Shown here: positions 53,066 to 61,695 of the stretch, in pieces
Layout of the letters: every line of letters starts with the position of its first letter
How positions within the stretch are numbered: the stretch's first letter is position 1
Assembly: GCF_005280195.1 (NCBI RefSeq)
Contig: NZ_SZPR01000025.1
Location: 126,694 to 190,693, forward strand
Length of the DNA: 64,000 nt
Direction of reading: 5' to 3'
Origin: Streptomyces galbus
Lineage (GTDB): Bacteria > Actinomycetota > Actinomycetes > Streptomycetales > Streptomycetaceae
Program-made: the position numbers and the translations under genes
Notes under the pieces: model-generated
What the model saw: only the letters and a program-made list of their open reading frames with translations
Told to the model about the DNA's origin: nothing
The model's database searches: none

Positions 53066-54349
53066 TCACAGGAACGAGTTGATCTCGATCGTCTCGTCGC
53101 GGCCCGGGCCCACGCCGATCGCGGAGATCGGGGCGCCGGACATCTCCTCCAGCGCCTTGACGTAGTTCTGGGCGTTCTTCGGCAGGTCGGAGAACGACTT
53201 CGCCTTGGTGATGTCCTCGGACCAGCCCGGCAGCGTCTCGTAGACGGGCTTCGCGTGGTGGAAGTCCGACTGCGAGTAGGGCAGTTCCTCGACGCGCCTG
53301 CCGTCGATCTCGTAGGCGACGCAGACCGGGATCTGCTCCCAGCCGGTGAGCACGTCGAGCTTGGTGAGGAAGAAGTCGGTCAGGCCGTTCACGCGGGTCG
53401 CGTAGCGGGCGATGACCGCGTCGAACCAGCCGCAGCGGCGGTCGCGGCCCGTGGTGACGCCCCGCTCGCCGCCGATGCGGCGCAGCGCGTCGCCGTCCTC
53501 GTCGAACAGCTCCGTCGGGAACGGACCGGCGCCCACCCGCGTGGTGTACGCCTTCAGGATGCCGATGACCCGGCTGATCTTCGTCGGGCCGACGCCAGCA
53601 CCCGTGCAGGCGCCGCCCGCGGTCGGGTTGCTGGAGGTCACGAAGGGGTACGTGCCGTGGTCGATGTCCAGGAGCGTGCCCTGGCCGCCCTCGAACAGCA
53701 CCACCTTGTCGTCCTCCAGCGCCTGGTTCAGCACCAGCACGGTGTCGGCGACGTACGGAGCGAGCTTCTCCGCGTAGCCCACCAGCTCCTCGACCACCTG
53801 GTCGACGGCGATGGCACGCCGGTTGTAGAGCTTCGTGAGGATCTGGTTCTTGACGTCGAGGGCCGCCTCGACCTTCTGCGTCAGGATCGACTCGTCGTAC
53901 AGGTCCTGCACGCGGATCCCGACGCGGTTGATCTTGTCGGCGTACGTCGGGCCGATGCCGCGCCCGGTGGTACCGATCTTGCGCTTGCCGAGGAACCGCT
54001 CGGTGACCTTGTCCACCGTCACGTTGTACGGCGTGATGATGTGAGCGTTGCCGCTGATCAGGAGTTTGGACGTGTCGACGCCTCGCTCGTTCAGACCGCT
54101 CAGCTCGGAGAGCAGGACCGACGGGTCGACGACGACGCCGTTGCCGATGACCGGCGTACAGGTGGGCGAGAGGATTCCGGAAGGGAGGAGGTGGAGTGCG
54201 TACTTCTGGTCGCCGACGACCACCGTGTGGCCGGCGTTGTTGCCGCCCTGGTAGCGCACTACATAGTCCACCGAGCCACCGAGCAGGTCGGTGGCCTTCC
54301 CCTTGCCTTCGTCACCCCACTGAGCACCGAGCAGCACAAGTGCGGGCAC
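53066..54349 (-). CDS. purA: Adenylosuccinate synthetase
   Basis: A 427-residue enzyme converting IMP and aspartate with GTP to adenylosuccinate in AMP synthesis. The N-terminal LGAQWGDEGKGK carries the catalytic Asp and Lys. GNNAGHTV with the catalytic His, GTTGRGIGPTYADK for IMP, the TSSNPTAGGACTGAGVGPT loop and KLDVLTGW for GTP are all intact. The GTG at 54349 is the only start giving standard length. It is divergent from a DAGK-like gene. Confidence 0.97.
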   Translation of the reverse strand: MPALVLLGAQWGDEGKGKATDLLGGSVDYVVRYQGGNNAGHTVVVGDQKYALHLLPSGILSPTCTPVIGNGVVVDPSVLLSELSGLNERGVDTSKLLISGNAHIITPYNVTVDKVTERFLGKRKIGTTGRGIGPTYADKINRVGIRVQDLYDESILTQKVEAALDVKNQILTKLYNRRAIAVDQVVEELVGYAEKLAPYVADTVLVLNQALEDDKVVLFEGGQGTLLDIDHGTYPFVTSSNPTAGGACTGAGVGPTKISRVIGILKAYTTRVGAGPFPTELFDEDGDALRRIGGERGVTTGRDRRCGWFDAVIARYATRVNGLTDFFLTKLDVLTGWEQIPVCVAYEIDGRRVEELPYSQSDFHHAKPVYETLPGWSEDITKAKSFSDLPKNAQNYVKALEEMSGAPISAIGVGPGRDETIEINSFL

Positions 54350-54476
54350 GCGCGTACACCCCTTCCGGGCGGGGCATGTCCAAGGTCAGGGGCGTGGGCG
54401 TAAGGTTCACCGCCGCGTGCCACCGCGACCGTCGTTGGCCGCACAACCGTCGGACCGGATGCCCCGGAATAGACGA

Positions 54477-54504
54477 AGCCCCTGGCGCAATAGCGCAAGG
54501 GGCT
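54477..54504. other. Stem-loop in the purA divergent region
   Basis: AGCCCCT-G-GCGC, loop AATA, GCGC-A-AGGGGCT: a stem with one mismatch. It is terminator-like, yet lies between two divergent genes. It may end a small plus-strand RNA or act as an operator. Confidence 0.6.
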
Positions 54505-54546
54505 CTTGCACAAAGATGCTACCCGAGGAAGCGAGGCAGGACCGAG

Positions 54547-55395
54547 GTGGCGACTTCCGCGATGTCCGAACAGTTGCTGGTGGTCGTCGATCCGGTCGCC
54601 CGGCGGACGGACGGAGAGTCCGTACGCATCGCGAAAGACGTGCTCAGCGCGGGTGCGGCCACCAAGGTGTGCCTGCCCGAGGACGCCGAGGAGTTCGCCC
54701 GCGCCCTCACCCGGCGCGGCTCGCGCCGCCCGGTGGTGATCGGCGACGACCGCTCCCTGGTGCGCGCGGTGTCCCTGCTGCACCGGCGCCGCGAGCTGGC
54801 CGGCTGCGCCCTGTCGGTGGTCCCGGTCGGGCCCTGCCTGTCCGTGGCCCGCTCCCTGGGCGTCCCCGCGGGCACGGTCGCCGCCGCCCGGGCGGTCCTG
54901 GAGGGCAGGGAGCGCCGGCTGGACGTCCTGGTCGACGACAGCGACGGCGTGGTCCTGGGCGCCCTGCGCATACCGTCGGTGCCGCTGACGCCCTCCTGCG
55001 GGCCCGGTGAGCCCGCCGGGGCCCGGCCCTGGCTGCGCACCTGCCAGTCCCTGGTCCGCACCCTGGTCCCGGCCCGCCCCCAGCGGGTCGCCCCGGCGCC
55101 GGCGCCGGCCCCGCCCCGGCTGCGCGTCGAGGTCGACGACGAGACCCTGGTCGACCTCGGCCAACCCCTGGAGGCGGTCTCGGTGACCCCGGGCGCCGCC
55201 GGACTCGCCGACGTGGAGGTCCGGCCCCTGTCGGTCGGCGCGGAGGCGTCCCCGCTGCTGGCCCGGGGCCGACGGGTCACGGTCTCCGGCCCCGACTTCC
55301 GCTACCGCGCGGACGCGGGCGAGGCGGGCCCGGTCCGCCGCCGCACGTGGACGGTGTGGGAGGGGGCGCTGGGGCTGGTGCTGCCGGAGGGGTGA
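54547..55395 (+). CDS. DAGK-like protein with degenerate catalytic loop
   Basis: A 282-residue protein. The first ~130 residues follow the diacylglycerol-kinase catalytic fold (LLVVVDPVARRTDGES, VVIGDDRSLVRAVSLLHRRRE, LSVVPVG). The nucleotide motif GGDGT is replaced by IGDDRSL, so kinase activity is doubtful. The second half is a beta-rich domain. Starts: GTG 54547 (AGGA 5 nt upstream) or ATG 54562. Confidence 0.8.
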   Translation: MATSAMSEQLLVVVDPVARRTDGESVRIAKDVLSAGAATKVCLPEDAEEFARALTRRGSRRPVVIGDDRSLVRAVSLLHRRRELAGCALSVVPVGPCLSVARSLGVPAGTVAAARAVLEGRERRLDVLVDDSDGVVLGALRIPSVPLTPSCGPGEPAGARPWLRTCQSLVRTLVPARPQRVAPAPAPAPPRLRVEVDDETLVDLGQPLEAVSVTPGAAGLADVEVRPLSVGAEASPLLARGRRVTVSGPDFRYRADAGEAGPVRRRTWTVWEGALGLVLPEG

Positions 55396-55422
55396 ACGAG
55401 GCTGCCCGGTGGCTCGGGTGCG

Positions 55423-56025
55423 TCAGTCGACGTACTCCTTCAGCTTCTCGGTGTCGAGCTCGAAGCCGAGCGGCTGCGGGAGTTCCAGCCGGTCGCCGAA
55501 CGGAACCCTGCGGATCGTCCGGTAGCCGACGTCCGGTTCGGGATCGCTGTGGAGCGCGACCGTGTACGAGTCCCGATCGACCAGGAGGTAGAACGGGATG
55601 CCCGCGGCACCGTAGGCGACCGGCTTCTCCTGCCGGTCGCGCCGGCCGGTGTCGGAGTCGTAGGACGTGACCTCGACGACGAGCAGGACCCCGCTCGGAT
55701 CAGCCCACTCGCCATGCCCGGCGAAGTGCCCCTCGGGCACGAGGACGGCGTCGGGGCGGGCCCGCCCCTCGCGGTACCGCTCCACCTCGAGGCCCTGGTT
55801 CTGGTACAGGTCCAGGTCCGGCCTCGCCTGCATGCATCGCCGCGCCAGCCACATCACGATGGTGTTGTGGTCGCCGTCCGCCACTTTCCTGACCCCGATC
55901 CGTCCGTCGATGAACTCGAACCTGACGGCGTCGTCGGTCTCCTTCGCGGCGAATTCGGCGATCCGCTCGAAGTCCTCCACCGACATCTGGGACGTCTGCG
56001 ACGTGCGCTCTGCCATGACCGCCAT
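55423..56025 (-). CDS. Uma2-family nuclease-like protein
   Basis: A 200-residue Uma2/DUF820 protein with a PD-(D/E)XK core: RPDAVLVPE, LLVVEVTSYDSDTGRRDRQEKPVAYGAAGIPFYLLVD. These are abundant in Streptomyces, with unknown targets. AAGGGGGG precedes ATG 56025. Wobble positions are a little less GC-rich than in neighbours, so lateral origin is possible. Confidence 0.9.
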   Translation of the reverse strand: MAVMAERTSQTSQMSVEDFERIAEFAAKETDDAVRFEFIDGRIGVRKVADGDHNTIVMWLARRCMQARPDLDLYQNQGLEVERYREGRARPDAVLVPEGHFAGHGEWADPSGVLLVVEVTSYDSDTGRRDRQEKPVAYGAAGIPFYLLVDRDSYTVALHSDPEPDVGYRTIRRVPFGDRLELPQPLGFELDTEKLKEYVD

Positions 56026-56112
56026 GGTGCCCCCCTTCGCAGGCGGCCACCAGCCTGGCAAAGCGCCGCGGAGACGGGAGCCGCACCGGTCGCCGATCAG
56101 CCGAACGAGTGA

Positions 56113-57318
56113 TCAGCGGACCTCCACGGGCAGGCCCTCCAGGCCGCGGATCACGAAGTTCGGCTTGCGGGACGGGTCGCCGGCGAGGGTGAGCGTCGGG
56201 GTCCTCGTGAGCAGGGCCGTCATGGAGGCGGCCAGTTCGATGCGGGCCAGCGGGGCGCCGATGCAGTAGTGGATGCCGGCGCTGAAGGAGATGTGCGGGT
56301 TCTCCGCGCGGGTCAGGTCCAGGCGCTCCGGGTCGGCGAAGACGGCCGGGTCGTGGTTGGCGGACCCGAACAGCAGGGCCACCTCCGCGCCCTTCGGGAC
56401 GGTCGTGCCGTCGATCTCGATGTCCTCCAGCACCCAGCGCTCGAAGAGCTGCAACGGGGTGTCGTACCGCATCAGCTCCTCGACCGCCGACGGCACCAGC
56501 GAGTGGTCGGCGCGCAGCGCGGCGAGCTGGTCAGGGTGGCGGAACAGCGCGTACCAGCCGTTGACCGTGGCGTTGACGGTCGCCTCGTGACCGGCGTTGA
56601 GCAGCAGCACGGCCGTGGAGATCATCTCCTGCTCGGTGAGCCGGTCGTCCTCGTCGTGCGCGGCGATGAGCCCGGAGATCAGGTCCTCCCCCGGCTCCCT
56701 CCGCCGCTCGGCGATCAGCCCGCGCAGGTAGTCCGAGAACTCCACCGACGCCCGTACGGCCCGCTCCGCAGTCTCCTCCGACGGGTTCAGCTCGTACATC
56801 CCGCAGATCGCCGCCGACCACGGCCGCAGCAGGTGCCGGTCCCCCTCCGGCACGCCCAGCATCTCCGCGATCACGGCGACGGGCAGCGGCTCGGCGACCT
56901 CGGTGAGCAGGTCGCCGCCGCCCCGCGCGCGCAGCCCCTCCACCAGCTCCCCGGCCAGCCGCTCGACGTAGGGCCGCAGCCGCTCCACCGTGCGCGGGGT
57001 GAACGCCTTCGACACCAGCCGCCTGATCCGGGTGTGGTCCGGGGGCTCCAGGTCCAGCATCCCGTGGTCGTTGAGCGTGTGGAACGGCTCGTGCTCCGGC
57101 GGCGGCGCCGTCCGCCCGAACTCCTCGTGCGCGTACCGGTGCAGGTACGTCCGCCCCAGCCGCCGGTCCCGCAGCAGCGCCGACACGTCCGCGTGGTGCG
57201 GCACGAGCCACTGGTCGGTGGCCTCGAAGTACCGCACCCTCCCCTGGGCGCGCAGCTCGGCATAGGCGGGGTAGGGGTCGGCCACGAACGCCGGGTCCCA
57301 CGGATCGAAGGCAACCAT
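56113..57318 (-). CDS. Cytochrome P450 (CYP107-like)
   Basis: A 401-residue soluble bacterial P450. The I-helix reads LLNAGHEATVNA, the ExxR motif EELMR, and the haem loop FSAGIHYCIGAPLAR with the Cys ligand; PPDHTRIRRLVSKAFTPR is the C-helix. No ferredoxin or reductase is adjacent. The position matches CYP107P1 of S. coelicolor as I recall it. The substrate is unknown. Confidence 0.95.
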   Translation of the reverse strand: MVAFDPWDPAFVADPYPAYAELRAQGRVRYFEATDQWLVPHHADVSALLRDRRLGRTYLHRYAHEEFGRTAPPPEHEPFHTLNDHGMLDLEPPDHTRIRRLVSKAFTPRTVERLRPYVERLAGELVEGLRARGGGDLLTEVAEPLPVAVIAEMLGVPEGDRHLLRPWSAAICGMYELNPSEETAERAVRASVEFSDYLRGLIAERRREPGEDLISGLIAAHDEDDRLTEQEMISTAVLLLNAGHEATVNATVNGWYALFRHPDQLAALRADHSLVPSAVEELMRYDTPLQLFERWVLEDIEIDGTTVPKGAEVALLFGSANHDPAVFADPERLDLTRAENPHISFSAGIHYCIGAPLARIELAASMTALLTRTPTLTLAGDPSRKPNFVIRGLEGLPVEVR

Positions 57319-57391
57319 GCGGGGACGCTACCCGCCCGGCCCCCCACTGACCAGGGGGTTCCCGCACCCCGGCAGGCGCTGCCCCGCCCGG

Positions 57392-58057
57392 CTACCCCGG
57401 CGTCACCAGCCGCGCCTCGTACGCGAACACCGCCGCCTGCGTGCGGTCCCGCAGGCCCAGCTTCACCAGGATCCGGCTGACGTGGGTCTTGACCGTCGAC
57501 TCGGCGACCACCAGCCGCTCGGCCATCTCGGCGTTGGACAGGCCCTGCGCGATGAGGACCAGCACCTCCGTCTCCCGCTCGGTGAGGTCGCCGTAGGCGG
57601 CCTGGGCGGCCGGGGGCAGGCGCGGGGCGTCCCCGAGCTTGGAGAACTCCGTGATCAGCCGCTTGGTGACCGACGGCGCCAGCAGGGCCTCGCCCGCCGC
57701 CACCACCCGCACCCCGTCGGCGAGCTGCCGCGCCGAGGCGTCCTTCAGCAGGAACCCCGAGGCCCCGGCGCGCAGCGCCTGGTAGACGTACTCGTCCAGG
57801 TCGAACGTGGTCAGCACCAGCACCTTCGCCGTGGTGTCCGAGGCCACGATCTCCCGGGTCGCCTCGATGCCGTTCAGCTCGGGCATGCGGATGTCCATCA
57901 GCACCACGTCGGGGGCCAGCTCACGGACCTGCCGCACCGCCTCCCGGCCGTTCACCGCCTCGCCGACCACCTCGATGTCCGGCATGGCGTTGAGCAGGAC
58001 CGAGAAGCCCTCGCGGACCATCATCTGGTCGTCCGCGACCAGCACCCGGATCGTCAC
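57392..58057 (-). CDS. NarL-type response regulator 1
   Basis: A 221-residue regulator. The receiver domain has the acidic pair in VADDQ, phosphoacceptor Asp in VVLMDIRMPE, Thr in VLTTFD and Lys in LLKDAS. The LuxR HTH is LTERETEVLVLIAQGLSNAEMAERLVVAESTVKTHVSRIL. It is coupled to its kinase by GTGA. Confidence 0.95.
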   Translation of the reverse strand: MTIRVLVADDQMMVREGFSVLLNAMPDIEVVGEAVNGREAVRQVRELAPDVVLMDIRMPELNGIEATREIVASDTTAKVLVLTTFDLDEYVYQALRAGASGFLLKDASARQLADGVRVVAAGEALLAPSVTKRLITEFSKLGDAPRLPPAAQAAYGDLTERETEVLVLIAQGLSNAEMAERLVVAESTVKTHVSRILVKLGLRDRTQAAVFAYEARLVTPG

Positions 58058-59400
58058 GCCTCCTCCTCGCCCGTGGAGCGCGCCGGCAGGAACACCGTCA
58101 CCTCGTAGCCCCCGGCCTGCGTCGGGCCGGCCGTCATCTCGCCGTCCAGCATCGACACCCGCTCCCGCATCCCCGTGATCCCGTGGCCGGCGCCCGGCGA
58201 GGGCCGCACCTGGCCGGGCTCCGGGGGCGCGGAGTTGACGACGCGCAGGCCCAGTCCGCCGAGGACGTAGGCGACCTCCACCCGGGCACCCGCGCCCGGC
58301 GCGTGCCGCAGGGCGTTGCTCAGCGCCTCCTGCACGATCCGGTACGCCGACAGCTCCACCCCCTGCGGCAGCTCCCGCACCGCCCCGGTCACCGTCTTGC
58401 TCACCTCCAGGCCCGCATCGCGCACGTTGGCCAGCAGGGCGTCCAGGTCGGCGAGCGTGGGCTGCGGGGCGTCCGGGGCCTCGTAGTCCTCGGCGCGGAC
58501 CACGCCCAGCACCCGACGCAGCTCGGTCAGGGCCGCCACCGCGTTCTCCCGGATGGTGGCGAACGCCTTCTCCAGCTCCTCCGGAGGGTTCTCCACCCGG
58601 TACGGCGCGGCCTCCGCCTGGATGGCGACCACCGACATGTGGTGGGCGACCACGTCGTGCAGTTCACGGGCGATCGTGGTGCGCTCCTCCAGCAGGGTCC
58701 GGCGGGAGCGCTCGTGCGCGGTGGCGGTGCGCTGGGCGGTCACCTCCTGCCGGGCGTCGCGCCGGATGTGCCAGACGGTGACCGCCAGCAGGGCGATCGC
58801 GGAGACGACCAGCATCGGCGCGGTGTTGGAGCCGTAGTCGTCGCCACCGCCGAACAGGAACTCCGCGACGAAGCCGTAGGCCCCCGTGACCACCCACATC
58901 CAGGCCGCCGTGCGCGGGCGGGTGCGTATCGCGACGATCGTCAGCACCGCCACGTGGGACACGCCCGAGCCCGGCAGCCACGGCCAGTCCAGCAGGGAGC
59001 CGCTGAGCACGGTCACGAACGTCGTCACCACGAAGGACAGCCAGAAGGCGCCGACCGGCCGGATCAGGGTGAGCAGCACCGGCACGGCGACCAGCACTCC
59101 GGCGAGCGTCGACCCCACGCCCCCGCCGGTCGAGGCCCACCCCACCAGCATGGCGAACACGGCCACGCCCGCCACCAGCCAGTGCGGCGTCCACAGGGCG
59201 CGCTGCCGCAGGCGGGGCGTGAGGCGGCCGGTGATCGGGCCGTCCACGCTCATCGCGGGCAGCGGGCGGTAGGCGAACGCGTCGTGGAACAGGTCCTGGC
59301 GCAGGCCCCGCAGGGCGCCCGCCGCGAGCCGGTACTCCGGGCTGCGCGGTCGGCCGCCCGCTGCGGACGGGGCCGTCTGGGTGTGGGTCGTCTCGGTCAC
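58054..59400 (-). CDS. NarL-type sensor histidine kinase 1
   Basis: A 448-residue HisKA_3 kinase with about six N-terminal TMs (~70-220). The H-box RTTIARELHDVVAHHMSVV holds the phospho-His, and a HATPase_c domain (AYRIVQEALSNALRHAPGA, GHGITGMRERV) follows. GTG 59400 is 6 nt after TACTTT; GGGAGC abuts it. The kinase is paralogous to 60271-61695. Confidence 0.94.
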   Translation of the reverse strand: MTETTHTQTAPSAAGGRPRSPEYRLAAGALRGLRQDLFHDAFAYRPLPAMSVDGPITGRLTPRLRQRALWTPHWLVAGVAVFAMLVGWASTGGGVGSTLAGVLVAVPVLLTLIRPVGAFWLSFVVTTFVTVLSGSLLDWPWLPGSGVSHVAVLTIVAIRTRPRTAAWMWVVTGAYGFVAEFLFGGGDDYGSNTAPMLVVSAIALLAVTVWHIRRDARQEVTAQRTATAHERSRRTLLEERTTIARELHDVVAHHMSVVAIQAEAAPYRVENPPEELEKAFATIRENAVAALTELRRVLGVVRAEDYEAPDAPQPTLADLDALLANVRDAGLEVSKTVTGAVRELPQGVELSAYRIVQEALSNALRHAPGAGARVEVAYVLGGLGLRVVNSAPPEPGQVRPSPGAGHGITGMRERVSMLDGEMTAGPTQAGGYEVTVFLPARSTGEEEA

Positions 59401-59406
59401 GCTCCC

Positions 59407-59412
59407 AAAGTA
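59407..59412 (-). promoter_or_regulatory. -10 hexamer, leaderless type
   Basis: TACTTT on the minus strand ends 6 nt before the kinase GTG. Confidence 0.45.
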
Positions 59413-59494
59413 GAGGCGGCGGGAGGTACCCGGCGTCACCAGTGAGAGGGGTCCTGCGGCATCCGTCTCAGGTACTACGGGTCCTGCCGCCGGC

Positions 59495-60274
59495 TCAGTA
59501 ACCCGACGGGCGCACCAGTCCCGACTCGTACGCGAACACCGCCGCCTGGGTGCGGTCCCGCAGGCCCAGCTTGACCAGGATGCGGCCCACGTGGGTCTTC
59601 ACGGTCTGCTCGGCCACGACCAGGTGCCGGGCGATCTCCGCGTTGGACAGGCCCTGCGCGATCAGCGTGAGGACCTCCGTCTCCCGCTCGGTGAGGTCGC
59701 CGACGCGCTCCTTCAGCGGCGGGCGGGGCGTGCCGTTCAGCCGGGAGAACTCGGTGATCAGCTTGCGGGTGATCCCCGGCGCGAGCAGCGCGTCCCCGGC
59801 CGCGATGACCCGGACCGCCTCGGCGAGCTGGTCGGCGGAGGCGTCCTTCAGCAGGAACCCGGACGCGCCGGCGCTCAGCGCGTCGTACACGTGCTCGTCC
59901 AGGTCGAACGTCGTCAGCACCAGCACCTTGATGTCCGGGGTGGCCGCCTTGATGCGCCGGGTCGCCTCGATGCCGCCCAGCTCGGGCATGCGGATGTCCA
60001 TCAGCACGACGTCCGGGAGCAGGCGGTCGACCTGCTCCACCGCGTCCAGGCCGTGCACCGCCTGCCCGATCACGTCGATGTCGGGGTAGGCGTTGAGCAG
60101 CACGGTGAAGCCCTGCCGGACCATCTGCTGGTCGTCGGCGATCAGCACACGGATCGTCCCGGCGGCGGGGGCCTCGGCGGGAGCGCCGGTCGGGCCGCTC
60201 ACGGGGTCGGTAGAAGCACTGGTCGGGGCACTTGTCGGAGCACCGGTCGAGCCACTGGTCGGGCCGCTCGTCAT
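59495..60274 (-). CDS. NarL-type response regulator 2
   Basis: A 259-residue paralogue of the regulator at 57392. An extra ~38-residue Ser/Thr/Pro/Ala N-terminus is encoded by ~12-bp repeats (60186-60270). The receiver (IADDQQMVRQGF, VLMDIRMPE, LLKDAS) and the LuxR HTH (TERETEVLTLIAQGLSNAEI) are intact. The ATG overlaps the kinase stop (ATGA). Confidence 0.94.
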   Translation of the reverse strand: MTSGPTSGSTGAPTSAPTSASTDPVSGPTGAPAEAPAAGTIRVLIADDQQMVRQGFTVLLNAYPDIDVIGQAVHGLDAVEQVDRLLPDVVLMDIRMPELGGIEATRRIKAATPDIKVLVLTTFDLDEHVYDALSAGASGFLLKDASADQLAEAVRVIAAGDALLAPGITRKLITEFSRLNGTPRPPLKERVGDLTERETEVLTLIAQGLSNAEIARHLVVAEQTVKTHVGRILVKLGLRDRTQAAVFAYESGLVRPSGY

Positions 60275-61695
60275 GGGGTCTTGTCTCCTGTCGGGGGCGG
60301 GTCCGGGAAGAACAGTTCCATGCCGTCCGCCGGTCCGGTGCCCCCGTCCGGTCCGGTGGACCGCGCGGTGCCGTCACGCGGCAGGAAGGCGAGCACGCAG
60401 AACCCGCCGTGCAGCGTGGGGTGCGCGGTGACCCGTCCGCCGAGCATCGCCGCCCGCTCGCGCATGCCGAGCAGGCCGTGCCCCATCCCGGGTCCCGCAC
60501 CGGCGTCCGCACCGGCGGGCCGCGGGCCGGGCCGGCTCGGGCGGGAGTTCGTGATCTCCAGGCACAGACCGTCCGGCCGGTGCGTCAGCTCCACCCGCAC
60601 CCGGGCGCCCGGCGCGTGCCGCATGGCGTTGCTCAGCGCCTCCTGCACGATCCGGTACGCCGAGAGCTGCACGCCCGGCGGGTACACCGGTGCCGGCCCC
60701 CTGACCTCGCTGACCACGTCGAGCCCGGCGGCCCGGGTGTTCTCGATCAGGGCGTCCAGGTGGTCGAGGGTGGGCTGCGGGGCGTCGGCCGCGGCACCGC
60801 CGGTGGCCCCGAGCCCGTAGGGGTCGTCGGGGTTCTCCGAGCGCAGCACGCCCAGCACCCGGCGCAGTTCGGCCAGGGCCTCCAGTGCGTTCTGCCGGAT
60901 GCCGTCGAGGTTCTCCCTGAGCTCCCGCGACGGGTTCTCCACGAGGTGGGGGGCGACCTGCGCCTGGATGGAGATGACCGACATGTGGTGGGCGACCACG
61001 TCGTGCAGCTCGCGCGCGATGCGGTTGCGCTCCTCCAGCAGGGTGCGCCGGGCGCGCTCCTCGGCGGTGATCCCGGTCTGTTCGACGAGCTGGTGGCGAG
61101 CCTCTCGGCGGCCGCGCAGGGCGGTGCCGAGGACGGTGACGCCCGCGAAGAGCGCCACCCCGAGGACGCCGGTCGGCGCGTAGGAGTCGCCCCCTATCAG
61201 GCCCTCCAGCCCGTAGGTCAGCAGCGCGGTCGCCGCGAGGACCTCGGCGGACACCCGGGTGGGCAGCCGCAGCGCGAGCAGGAACAGCACCAGGCACTGC
61301 CCGACCAGGCTCGCCGGTCCCCACGGCCAGGGACGCTCGGCCCCGCTCCCGTCGAGCAGCATCGGACGGGCGCCCAGCGCCACCACCACGGTCACCCCGG
61401 TCGACAGCCACCAGGCCGGCACCGGGCGCCACAGGGCGAGGGCCACCGCCACGCCCTGCGCGGTCGCGCACAGCAGCCCGAACTGCGGGCCGAGGCCGTA
61501 CCGCTGCACGAACTGGTCCGTGTTGGCGACCGCCACCGCGAACGCCACCAGGCAGACCAGGCCGTGCGGCAGCCACCGCAGCCACACCGACGGCGGCAAC
61601 GGCGCCGCCCGGAGCGTCCACAAGTCCTCGCGCAGCACCCGCAGTCCACGGGTCAGCCGCTTCTCCACCCCGCCCACCCGCACCACCCTATGCAC
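60271..61695 (-). CDS. NarL-type sensor histidine kinase 2
   Basis: A 474-residue HisKA_3 kinase. About six TMs, H-box EERNRIARELHDVVAHHMSVI, and HATPase_c AYRIVQEALSNAMRHAPGAR are present. It has longer Gly/Pro/Asp-rich tails than kinase 1. GTG 61695 overlaps the acyltransferase stop by 8 bp; alternatives lie at codons 4, 5 and 7. Confidence 0.93.
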   Translation of the reverse strand: MHRVVRVGGVEKRLTRGLRVLREDLWTLRAAPLPPSVWLRWLPHGLVCLVAFAVAVANTDQFVQRYGLGPQFGLLCATAQGVAVALALWRPVPAWWLSTGVTVVVALGARPMLLDGSGAERPWPWGPASLVGQCLVLFLLALRLPTRVSAEVLAATALLTYGLEGLIGGDSYAPTGVLGVALFAGVTVLGTALRGRREARHQLVEQTGITAEERARRTLLEERNRIARELHDVVAHHMSVISIQAQVAPHLVENPSRELRENLDGIRQNALEALAELRRVLGVLRSENPDDPYGLGATGGAAADAPQPTLDHLDALIENTRAAGLDVVSEVRGPAPVYPPGVQLSAYRIVQEALSNAMRHAPGARVRVELTHRPDGLCLEITNSRPSRPGPRPAGADAGAGPGMGHGLLGMRERAAMLGGRVTAHPTLHGGFCVLAFLPRDGTARSTGPDGGTGPADGMELFFPDPPPTGDKTP

